A stretch of 64,000 nt of DNA from an uncultured Lachnospiraceae bacterium (GTDB taxonomy: Bacteria > Bacillota > Clostridia > Lachnospirales > Lachnospiraceae): contig CAJUJK010000005.1 in assembly GCA_910586705.1 (NCBI GenBank), positions 62,001 through 126,000 of the forward strand, written 5' to 3'. The notes beneath the pieces are model-generated. The model was not told the origin of the DNA. It did not search any database and was given only the letters and a program-made list of their open reading frames with translations. Made by a program: the position numbers and the translations under genes. Position 1 is the stretch's first letter. Every line of letters begins with the position of its first letter. Positions 36,110 to 43,466 of the stretch are shown one piece after another.

Positions 36110-36138
36110 ATTATACCACACTATCTAAAATGCGTCTA
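36110..36138 (-). promoter_or_regulatory. Probable promoter of the hprK operon
   Basis: On the minus strand TAGACG (36138-36133) and a perfect TATAAT (36115-36110) with a 17-base spacer. It sits at the very end of uvrC and gives an untranslated leader of about 170 bases with several GC-rich hairpins such as GGGCGAAGCCC. Confidence 0.65.
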
Positions 36139-38004
36139 TTTTTCTCCCGCCCGAAAATACTCATAAATCTGCTTTCCGATATGCTCCGGGATCTCAGGCA
36201 CCTCGCAGAGTTTCTCCACCGACGCTTCCTTAATCTCATTGATGGAGCCGAAATGCCGCATCAACGCCTTTCTCCTCGCCGGACCCACCCCGGGAATCTC
36301 GTCGAGGACCGACTTTACCTGCGCTTTGGAGCGCAGCGACCGGTGGTACTCGATGGCGAAACGGTGCGCCTCGTCCTGAATCCTTGTAATCAGTTTAAAC
36401 CCTTCCGAGCGCGTGTCTATGGGGATCTCCACATTGTGGTAATACAGCCCTCTGGTGCGGTGGTTGTCGTCCTTCACCATGCCGCAGACCGGGATATCCA
36501 GATGCAGCTCCTCAAGTACCTGCAGGGCGATATTGACCTGCCCCCTGCCGCCGTCCATCAGAAGCAGATCGGGAAACTTGGTAAAACTCCCGAAAGCGTG
36601 ATCCACCTGCTTGCGGTCCAAATCCTCCTTCTCCTCCATGCCGTGCACAAACCGTCTGGTCAGCACTTCCTTCATGCAGGCGTAATCGTCCGGACCCGAC
36701 ACGGACTGGATGCGGAATTTGCGGTAATCGCTGCGTTTCGCCTTGCCTTTCTCAAAAACCACCATGGAACCCACATTGGCAAAGCCGCTTATATTGGAGA
36801 TATCGAAAGCCTCCATGCGGCTTGCGTCCTCCAGCTCAAGAAGCGCCGCAATCTCCTTCATGGCGCCGATGGTCCGCCCTTCCTCCCTGCGGATCCGTTC
36901 CTTATCCTGACTTAAGATCAGCCTCGCATTCTGCGCTGCCAGTTCCACCAGCTTTTCCTTTGCGCCCTTTTTCGGCACGCGGATATAGACCCTGCCACCC
37001 TTCCTCGCACTGAGCCACTTTTCCAGAATCTCAATATCCGCAATTTCCTCCTGCAGCATCAGTTCCTTTGGAATATAAGGCGTACCCGCATAAAACTGTT
37101 TCACGAAATCGAGGAGAATCTGCGCGCTGTCGCAGTCCTCCACATGGGTCATATAAAAATGGTCCCTGCCGATCAGCTTGCCGTCACGCACAAAGAACAC
37201 CTGCACCACGGCGTCGTGCTCCTCCAACGCCAGCGCAATGATATCTTTGTCCTCACCATCGGAATCCGTAATTTTCTGCTTCTGCGCCACACTCTTTACA
37301 CTGTTGTACAGATCCCGGTATCCCGCCGCCTCCTCGAACTCCATCTTTTCTGACGCTTCCGTCATTTTTTGTTCCAGTTCCCGGAGCATGGGCTTATAAT
37401 TGCCGTTCAGAAAATCGAGCGCCTGATCGATCCGCGCCCGGTACTCCTCCTTGCTGATATAGCCTTGACAGGGCGCGGCGCACTGTTTGATATGGTAGTT
37501 CAGGCAGGGACGTTCCAGCCCGATGTCCCGCGGCAGTTTGCGGTTACAGGTCTTAAGCTGATACAGCTTATTCATCAGGTCTATCGTGTCCTTCACCGCC
37601 GCCGCACTCGTATACGGCCCGAAATATCTCGACCTGTCCTTCTTCATCTCGCGCGATATAAAAATGCGCGGATACTCCTCTCCCACCGTCACCTTGATAT
37701 AAGGATACGTCTTGTCATCCTTTAACATGGTGTTATATTTCGGACTGTATTCCTTGATCAGATTATTCTCTAAGACAAGAGCCTCCAGCTCAGAGTCCGT
37801 CACAATATACTCAAACCGCGCGATCTGCTCCACCATCCGGTCGATCTGCGGTCCCCGTCCCACGATCTTCCGAAAGTAAGAGCGCACGCGGTTGTGCAGG
37901 TTCACCGCCTTGCCCACATAGATAATCGTATCATTATCGTCGTGCATCAGATATACGCCCGGGGAGTTCGGCAGCTTTTTCAATTCCTCATCGAAATCAA
38001 ACAT
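36136..38004 (-). CDS. uvrC: Excinuclease ABC subunit C
   Basis: Makes both incisions around DNA lesions in nucleotide excision repair. About 622 residues from the ATG at 38004 (GAGGAAATTCG upstream). The N-terminal GIY-YIG nuclease (SPGVYLMHDD, IIYVGKAVNLHNRVRSYF) is followed by a Cys-containing region (RPCLNYHIKQCAAPCQGYI), a UVR motif (about 200-235), the RNase H-like second nuclease (AFDISNISG, LLMDGGRGQVN) and C-terminal helix-hairpin-helix repeats (LDEIPGVGPARRKALMRHFG). Complete. Confidence 0.97.
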   Translation of the reverse strand: MFDFDEELKKLPNSPGVYLMHDDNDTIIYVGKAVNLHNRVRSYFRKIVGRGPQIDRMVEQIARFEYIVTDSELEALVLENNLIKEYSPKYNTMLKDDKTYPYIKVTVGEEYPRIFISREMKKDRSRYFGPYTSAAAVKDTIDLMNKLYQLKTCNRKLPRDIGLERPCLNYHIKQCAAPCQGYISKEEYRARIDQALDFLNGNYKPMLRELEQKMTEASEKMEFEEAAGYRDLYNSVKSVAQKQKITDSDGEDKDIIALALEEHDAVVQVFFVRDGKLIGRDHFYMTHVEDCDSAQILLDFVKQFYAGTPYIPKELMLQEEIADIEILEKWLSARKGGRVYIRVPKKGAKEKLVELAAQNARLILSQDKERIRREEGRTIGAMKEIAALLELEDASRMEAFDISNISGFANVGSMVVFEKGKAKRSDYRKFRIQSVSGPDDYACMKEVLTRRFVHGMEEKEDLDRKQVDHAFGSFTKFPDLLLMDGGRGQVNIALQVLEELHLDIPVCGMVKDDNHRTRGLYYHNVEIPIDTRSEGFKLITRIQDEAHRFAIEYHRSLRSKAQVKSVLDEIPGVGPARRKALMRHFGSINEIKEASVEKLCEVPEIPEHIGKQIYEYFRAGEK

Positions 38005-38070
38005 ACGAATTTCCTCACCGTTTCCTTCAATCCGAAGGTTTTCTCCCATTTATTGTACAAGAGGCGGGTA

Positions 38071-38107
38071 AAGAAAACAAGGCAAAGTCTTTCACAGACT
38101 CTGCCTT
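38071..38107 (-). terminator. Terminator downstream of ftsH
   Basis: AAGGCAGAGTCT pairs with AGACTTTGCCTT (one mismatch) around a five-base loop, followed on the minus strand by GTTTTCTTT, about 90 bases after the ftsH stop. Confidence 0.78.
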
Positions 38108-38193
38108 ATCACAATAATTATTCCAAAACCTCACCAACATATCTGGTGCATACAAAACGCGCAAACTAATGCCTGCCCATCTCCAAACACACA

Positions 38194-40650
38194 CTACTTT
38201 TCTTCCGAAGAATGCCCAGGGTCGGGTGCCTGTGAAAACAAGCCCCGGGGACCCGCCGGCTGCCGGCTCTGCTGCTGTGCGCCGTCCGTTCTCCCATTCT
38301 GCATTGAAGTATCAGCCGTGTTCTGCGGCTGTCCTGCGGGACCATCCTGCGTACCTGCCGCCGTCTGCTGCCCGCTCTGCATCTGCACGCCGCCCGGCTG
38401 TCCTACGCCCGTCATCTGCGACGTCTGGAAATCTGCGCCGCCTGACTGTTCTGCCCCTTTGCCCGTCGGCATCTGAAATCCTGCACCGCCCTGCTGCCCC
38501 GCACCTGCCATCGGCGGCATCTGGAATCCGGGGACAGGCTGGCTCTGCGGCTGTCCCGTGGGATTCGCCATCCCCTGCGGCTGCGCTGCGGGCTGGCTCT
38601 GTGCCTCCGGCTTCGCGGCATTCTCCTGCGGCTGCTCCGTCTTCTGGGGTGCTTTTTCCGCCTTGTCCGCCGTGCCTTCTTCCTCCTCCGCAGGTTCCGG
38701 GATGCCCTTCTCCTTGCGGTAAATCTTCATAAACTCTTTGCCCGTGATGGTCTCTTTCTCGATCAGGTGCGCCGCCAGTTTATCCATAATCTCGCGGTTT
38801 TCTTTCAGAAGTTTCTTCGCCTTCTTATAGCTCTCATGGAGCAGTTTCATTACCTCGGAATCAATGTCCGCCGCCGTCACATCCGAGCAGGTCAGCGACG
38901 CCCTGCCGTCCAGATACTGGCTTTCCACCGTGGCAAGCCCCATCAGCCCGAACTTTTTGCTCATGCCGAACCGGGTAATCATATTCCTTGCGATGCTGGT
39001 CGCCTGTTCGATATCGTTCGCCGCGCCCGTGGTGACCGTGTCGAAAACGATCTCCTCCGCCGCGCGCCCGCCAAGCAGACTCACAAGCCTGTCACGGAGT
39101 TCCGCCTCGGTGTCCAGATACTTCTCCTCCTCCGGCACATGCATGACATAGCCGAGCGCGCCCATGGTGCGGGGCACAATGGTAATCTTCTGCACCGGCT
39201 CCGAGTTTTTCTGCAGCGCGCTCAGAAGGGCATGACCTACCTCGTGGTAGGAGACAATCTTTCGCTCCTCCTTGCTCATCACGCGGTCTTTCTTCTCCTT
39301 GCCGACAAGCACCTGCTCCACCGCGTCAAACAAATCTTTCTGGCTCACATATTCCCTGCCAAGCTTCACGGCGTTGATCGCCGCCTCGTTGATCATATTC
39401 GCCAGATCGGAACCCACCGCGCCGGAAGTCGCCAGCGCAATCTCATTCAAATCCACGGAATCGTCCATGAGCACATCCTTGGAGTGCACCTTCAGGATCT
39501 CGACACGCCCCTTTAAATCCGGCTTATCCACGATGATCCGTCTGTCGAAACGTCCCGGACGAAGCAATGCCTTATCCAGAATTTCCGGCCTGTTGGTCGC
39601 CGCCAGAATGATAATACCCTTTTTCCCGTCGAAACCGTCCATCTCGGAGAGAAGCTGGTTGAGTGTCTGCTCCCGCTCCTCGTTGCCGCCGCCGTACTTG
39701 GAGTCACGGCTTCTGCCGATGGCGTCGATCTCGTCGATAAACACGATACAAGGGGCGTTCTTCTCCGCCTCCTTGAACAGGTCGCGGACACGGGACGCGC
39801 CCACACCCACATACAATTCAATAAAATCCGAGCCGGACAGGGAAAAGAACGGCACATGCGCCTCGCCCGCCACCGCTTTCGCCAGAAGCGTCTTACCCGT
39901 ACCGGGAGGTCCCACCAGAAGCGCGCCCTTGGGAAGTCTAGCGCCGATCTTGGAGTATTTGCCCGGATTGTGCAGAAAATCTACCACTTCAACCAGAGAT
40001 TCCTTCGCCTCGTCCTCACCTGCCACGTCCTGAAAGGTGATGCCCGTCTCCTTCTGTACATAAGCCTTCGCCGTGCTCTTGCCCACGCCCATAGGCCCGC
40101 CTTTGCCGCCCATACGCCGGAAAAGAAGGCTAAGCAGTCCCCACATCAGAAGCACCGGGAGAATGTAATACAAAAGCACCGTCATAATCACGCTGGAACT
40201 GTCGGAAACTTCCTTCTTCATTTCCACATTGTGCTGTAAAAGCCGTTCCGCCAGCTTGTCGTCATCCTCCATCTTCCCCGTGTAATAGGTGCTCACACCC
40301 ATACCGTAAGCATAGAGGAAGGCGGAATCATTCTGTCCCGCTTTCGGATAAATCGTGATACGGTCGGAACCGACCTGCACGCTCTTTACCTTACCATCCT
40401 CCACCATCTTCACAAACTCATTGTAGGAAATTTCCTGATTGGTGGCTCCCGTCAGCATCTTCATAAAAACACTGACACAGAGAAGGGTAATCAGCGCCGC
40501 CACCACAAGCATGATCAGACTCTGCTTGCGCGGATCGCCGCCGCTTCCTCCGGGTCCGCCGGATCCGCCGCCGTTTCCGGGTCCGCCGCTGCCGGGACCA
40601 CCCGGGCCGCCGCCGTTGTCATATTGATTTACATTATCCGTATTTGCCAT
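38194..40650 (-). CDS. ftsH: ATP-dependent zinc metalloprotease FtsH with a long low-complexity tail
   Basis: Membrane-bound AAA protease that degrades damaged membrane and regulatory proteins. About 818 residues from the ATG at 40650 (GAGG upstream), against about 600-680 for most FtsH. A Gly/Pro-rich N-terminus (residues 10-40) precedes helix 1 (about 44-62), an extracytoplasmic domain, helix 2 (about 155-178), the AAA domain (Walker A GPPGTGKT at about 247-254, Walker B CIVFIDEIDAIG) and the zinc protease (HEVGH at about 469-473). The canonical protein ends near residue 650. About 165 more residues follow, first acidic, then Gln/Pro/Gly-rich. A start 11 codons upstream is possible but has a poor ribosome site. 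Confidence 0.95.
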   Translation of the reverse strand: MANTDNVNQYDNGGGPGGPGSGGPGNGGGSGGPGGSGGDPRKQSLIMLVVAALITLLCVSVFMKMLTGATNQEISYNEFVKMVEDGKVKSVQVGSDRITIYPKAGQNDSAFLYAYGMGVSTYYTGKMEDDDKLAERLLQHNVEMKKEVSDSSSVIMTVLLYYILPVLLMWGLLSLLFRRMGGKGGPMGVGKSTAKAYVQKETGITFQDVAGEDEAKESLVEVVDFLHNPGKYSKIGARLPKGALLVGPPGTGKTLLAKAVAGEAHVPFFSLSGSDFIELYVGVGASRVRDLFKEAEKNAPCIVFIDEIDAIGRSRDSKYGGGNEEREQTLNQLLSEMDGFDGKKGIIILAATNRPEILDKALLRPGRFDRRIIVDKPDLKGRVEILKVHSKDVLMDDSVDLNEIALATSGAVGSDLANMINEAAINAVKLGREYVSQKDLFDAVEQVLVGKEKKDRVMSKEERKIVSYHEVGHALLSALQKNSEPVQKITIVPRTMGALGYVMHVPEEEKYLDTEAELRDRLVSLLGGRAAEEIVFDTVTTGAANDIEQATSIARNMITRFGMSKKFGLMGLATVESQYLDGRASLTCSDVTAADIDSEVMKLLHESYKKAKKLLKENREIMDKLAAHLIEKETITGKEFMKIYRKEKGIPEPAEEEEGTADKAEKAPQKTEQPQENAAKPEAQSQPAAQPQGMANPTGQPQSQPVPGFQMPPMAGAGQQGGAGFQMPTGKGAEQSGGADFQTSQMTGVGQPGGVQMQSGQQTAAGTQDGPAGQPQNTADTSMQNGRTDGAQQQSRQPAGPRGLFSQAPDPGHSSEEK

Positions 40651-40683
40651 AAAAGAGGCATCCTCACTTTCGTCTTTATACAT

Positions 40684-40728
40684 AACTGCTCAGTATCTTC
40701 ACAGTTCCGCCGCAAATACTGAATAGTT
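40684..40728. repeat. Palindromic element, copy 1 (ftsH leader)
   Basis: AACTGCTCAGTAT and ATACTGAATAGTT form a 13-base stem with one mismatch around a 19-base loop. It lies in the ftsH leader. The arm on the minus strand, AACTATTCAGTAT, is identical to the arm of copy 2 about 200 bases away. Confidence 0.75.
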
Positions 40729-40747
40729 ATATTTATACAGTACTCTC

Positions 40748-40776
40748 ATTATAAGATAGTAAAAATCATAAATCAA
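40748..40776 (-). promoter_or_regulatory. Promoter of ftsH
   Basis: On the minus strand TTGATT (40776-40771) and TATAAT (40753-40748) with a 17-base spacer. The leader is about 90 bases and contains palindromic copy 1. Confidence 0.83.
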
Positions 40777-40873
40777 TGAGGGAATTATGAAATTCTGAAC
40801 ACATGTGTAAAAGAATTATAAATTTTTTTACAATTTTTGACCTTTGGAGTAGATTTTTCCTCTCTTTTCATTG

Positions 40874-40879
40874 TATAAT
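40874..40879 (+). promoter_or_regulatory. Candidate -10 box for pyrG
   Basis: TATAAT about 100 bases before the pyrG ATG. Only a weak TAGATT stands near the -35 position (18-base spacing). The predicted leader contains palindromic copy 2. Confidence 0.45.
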
Positions 40880-40903
40880 GATCAGTGTATTGTTTTTGAC
40901 GGT

Positions 40904-40945
40904 AACTATTCAGTATAGGTCGAAGCATTTTACGGCTGAACAGTT
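40904..40945. repeat. Palindromic element, copy 2 (pyrG leader)
   Basis: AACTATTCAG (first arm, continuing to AACTATTCAGTAT) pairs with CTGAACAGTT with one mismatch at the same place as in copy 1. The loop is unrelated to that of copy 1, so the arms are the conserved part. Confidence 0.7.
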
Positions 40946-40976
40946 GCCTTTTCGTATTTTAGAAAGGATCAGACAG

Positions 40977-42581
40977 ATGGCAGTAAAATATGTATTCGTT
41001 ACGGGTGGCGTTGTTTCCGGGCTTGGAAAGGGCATCACAGCGGCATCTCTGGGAAGACTTTTAAAGGCGCGCGGTTACAAGGTAACCATGCAGAAATTCG
41101 ACCCCTATATCAATATCGACCCGGGCACCATGAACCCGATCCAGCACGGTGAAGTATTCGTCACAGAGGACGGCACCGAGACAGATCTGGATCTGGGGCA
41201 TTACGAGCGTTTCATCGATGAAAATCTGGACAAAAACTCCAACGTGACCACAGGCAAAGTCTACTGGTCCGTTTTGCAGAAAGAGCGGCGGGGCGATTAC
41301 GGCGGCGGCACCGTGCAGGTCATCCCCCATATTACAAACGAAATAAAGGGCAGATTTTATCGAAACTTTACGGATCAAGAAACCCGCATCGCCATTATTG
41401 AGGTGGGCGGCACCGTGGGCGATATCGAGAGCCAGCCTTTCCTTGAGTCCATCCGTCAGTTCCAGCACGAGGTCGGCAGGGAGAATGCGATCTTGATTCA
41501 TGTGACGCTGATCCCGTACTTAAGCGCTTCTCAGGAGTTAAAGACCAAGCCGACGCAGGCAAGCGTCAAAGACCTGCAGGGTATGGGTATCCAGCCCGAC
41601 ATCATCGTCTGCCGCAGTGAGCATCCCTTAGATCAGGGCATAAAGGACAAGATCGCGCTGTTCTGTAACGTGCCGAACAACCGCGTTTTACAAAATCTGG
41701 ACGTGGAGCACTTGTATGAGGCGCCCCTCGCCATGGAAAAGGAGCATCTGGCACAGGTGGCATGTGAATGTCTGAAACTGGACTGCCCGGAGCCGGATCT
41801 CACCGACTGGAAAGCTATGGTGGAATCCCTGCGGACTCCTACCGACTCCGTAACGGTTGCCCTTGTGGGCAAATACACACAGCTCCATGACGCGTATATC
41901 AGCGTGGTGGAGGCACTGAAGCACGGCGGTATTTCCCACCGCTGCGTAGTGGATATCAAGTGGGTGGATTCCGAGACTGTCACGCGGGACAATGTGGAAT
42001 CCGTCCTTTGCGACGTAAACGGCATACTGATTCCCGGCGGCTTCGGCGACCGGGGCATTGAGGGCAAGATTGAAGCCATCACTTATGCAAGGGAACACAA
42101 AATTCCGTTCCTCGGACTTTGTCTCGGTATGCAGCTGGCTATCGTGGAATTTGCCAGGAATGTGATCGGCTACAACGATGCCCACAGCATTGAGCTGGAT
42201 CCGTCCACGACCCATCCCGTCATCGCGCTGATGCCCGACCAGAACGGCGTGGAGGATATCGGCGGCACCCTGCGGCTCGGCTCCTATCCCTGTGTGCTGG
42301 ACAAGGCGTCAAAGGCGTATGCGCTGTACGGCGAGGAAACCATTCACGAGAGGCACAGACACCGCTACGAGGTCAACAACGACTACCGCGCGGTGCTCAC
42401 TGAAAAAGGGATGCGGCTTTCCGGGCTTTCTCCCGACGGTCGTATCGTGGAAATGTGCGAGCTGGCAGGCCACCCCTTCTTTGTGGCGACACAGGCGCAC
42501 CCGGAACTGAAGTCAAGGCCCAACAGACCGCATCCTCTCTTTAAGGGGTTTGTGGAGGCTGCACTAGGATATAAAAAATAA
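40977..42581 (+). CDS. pyrG: CTP synthase
   Basis: Makes CTP from UTP, ATP and glutamine. The 534 residues from the ATG at 40977 (AAAGGA upstream) give a complete protein; the frame is open 58 codons further, but that part is leader. The synthetase domain has VFVTGGVVSGLGKGITAASLG, FDPYINIDPGTMNP and EVGGTVGDIES. The glutamine amidotransferase domain begins near residue 290, with the oxyanion motif IPGGFGDRG and the nucleophile Cys in LGLCLGMQ, and His/Glu in QAHPEL. CTP supply also serves the CMP-type nucleotidyltransferase in the glycan cluster downstream, although no direct link is shown. Confidence 0.97.
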   Translation: MAVKYVFVTGGVVSGLGKGITAASLGRLLKARGYKVTMQKFDPYINIDPGTMNPIQHGEVFVTEDGTETDLDLGHYERFIDENLDKNSNVTTGKVYWSVLQKERRGDYGGGTVQVIPHITNEIKGRFYRNFTDQETRIAIIEVGGTVGDIESQPFLESIRQFQHEVGRENAILIHVTLIPYLSASQELKTKPTQASVKDLQGMGIQPDIIVCRSEHPLDQGIKDKIALFCNVPNNRVLQNLDVEHLYEAPLAMEKEHLAQVACECLKLDCPEPDLTDWKAMVESLRTPTDSVTVALVGKYTQLHDAYISVVEALKHGGISHRCVVDIKWVDSETVTRDNVESVLCDVNGILIPGGFGDRGIEGKIEAITYAREHKIPFLGLCLGMQLAIVEFARNVIGYNDAHSIELDPSTTHPVIALMPDQNGVEDIGGTLRLGSYPCVLDKASKAYALYGEETIHERHRHRYEVNNDYRAVLTEKGMRLSGLSPDGRIVEMCELAGHPFFVATQAHPELKSRPNRPHPLFKGFVEAALGYKK

Positions 42582-42594
42582 TTGCAATTGCACG

Positions 42595-42645
42595 AATGGC
42601 ATAACCATAAACAGTTTCCAAGGGTCTGCTTACGGTTATGCCATT
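42595..42645. terminator. Long-loop hairpin between convergent pyrG and the LysM gene
   Basis: A perfect 12-base stem AATGGCATAACC with GGTTATGCCATT; TAA/TTA and CAG/CTG extend the pairing inside the loop. There is no good T-run on either strand, so termination is likely but not certain. Confidence 0.55.
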
Positions 42646-42666
42646 TGATATGCCTCTCGTGACCTG

Positions 42667-43368
42667 CTAGTCGAGTTGTAGTGTAATCCCCACGTACAGT
42701 AAATCCGGGTTTTCTCCGATCACATCCTTGTTTTTCTCGTAGAGTCCGCCCCAGCGCATCCCGTCACCGAGCTGTTCCTCCGCGATATACCAGAGGCAGT
42801 CGCCCGTCTTAACGGTGTAGGTGTCTTTCTCCGCAGCGGACTTCTCTTCGTCAGTTCCCTCTGCTTTCACTTTCACCGGGAGCTGCTCTTCCGGTATTTC
42901 CGCCACTTCTTCCTCAATCTTCATATGCATACTTTCCAACAGTTCCACCAATTCTGGATGCTCCGCGAGCAGCGCGTTGTACGCAACAGCAATTTCATTG
43001 CTGTGATCCGTGATTTCATCCGACAGACTGATCTCTCGCACTTCTTTGAGAAATGCGTCCGACTCCTCCGGGTCATCCACATAGTCCGCCAGCGTGTCAA
43101 TCCCTTCCGGTGAAAACGCGTTGCGGTATGCGGTGACAAACTCGATCACTTCCTGCTCCTCCGCGTCTGCCGCACTCTCCTTTTTCGCTGTGACCGTCCC
43201 TGTCTCCTTCGCCTCGCAGACAATTCTCCCACCGGGAAAAGCCCCGCATACCGCAAACGCAGCGCCCAGTGTCAACAATCCCGCTACCAACAACGGAAGC
43301 GCCGGTTCACGCGGCGGCTGCTGATTGTCCATGCCACATCCACTTTTCTTATCGCCAACAGAAACCAT
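42667..43368 (-). CDS. Membrane-anchored LysM-domain protein
   Basis: Protein of 233 residues with one membrane segment (about 22-44, LPLLVAGLLTLGAAFAVCGAF). A long acidic, Glu-rich helical region lies outside the membrane (about 60-175), and a C-terminal LysM domain (from about residue 182, YTVKTGDCLWYIAEEQLGDG, then ENPDLLYVGITLQL) probably binds peptidoglycan. There is no catalytic domain, so it may be a wall-tethering or accessory factor. GGAGGG precedes the ATG. It is convergent with pyrG and followed upstream by the GH3 gene on the same strand. Confidence 0.85.
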   Translation of the reverse strand: MVSVGDKKSGCGMDNQQPPREPALPLLVAGLLTLGAAFAVCGAFPGGRIVCEAKETGTVTAKKESAADAEEQEVIEFVTAYRNAFSPEGIDTLADYVDDPEESDAFLKEVREISLSDEITDHSNEIAVAYNALLAEHPELVELLESMHMKIEEEVAEIPEEQLPVKVKAEGTDEEKSAAEKDTYTVKTGDCLWYIAEEQLGDGMRWGGLYEKNKDVIGENPDLLYVGITLQLD

Positions 43369-43466
43369 CGTCGCATCCCTCCGCAGCTACCTATGCTTTA
43401 CACGTTCCTCCATTCCCATTTTACACTTCCCGCCCGGCTTACATACACAGGCGCCTGAGGAAGGTT

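Noticed and set aside
40803..40976. Upstream extension of CTP synthase by 58 codons
   Set aside because: CTP synthase starts at MAVKYVFVTGG in the family, and the extension covers the TATAAT box and palindromic element.
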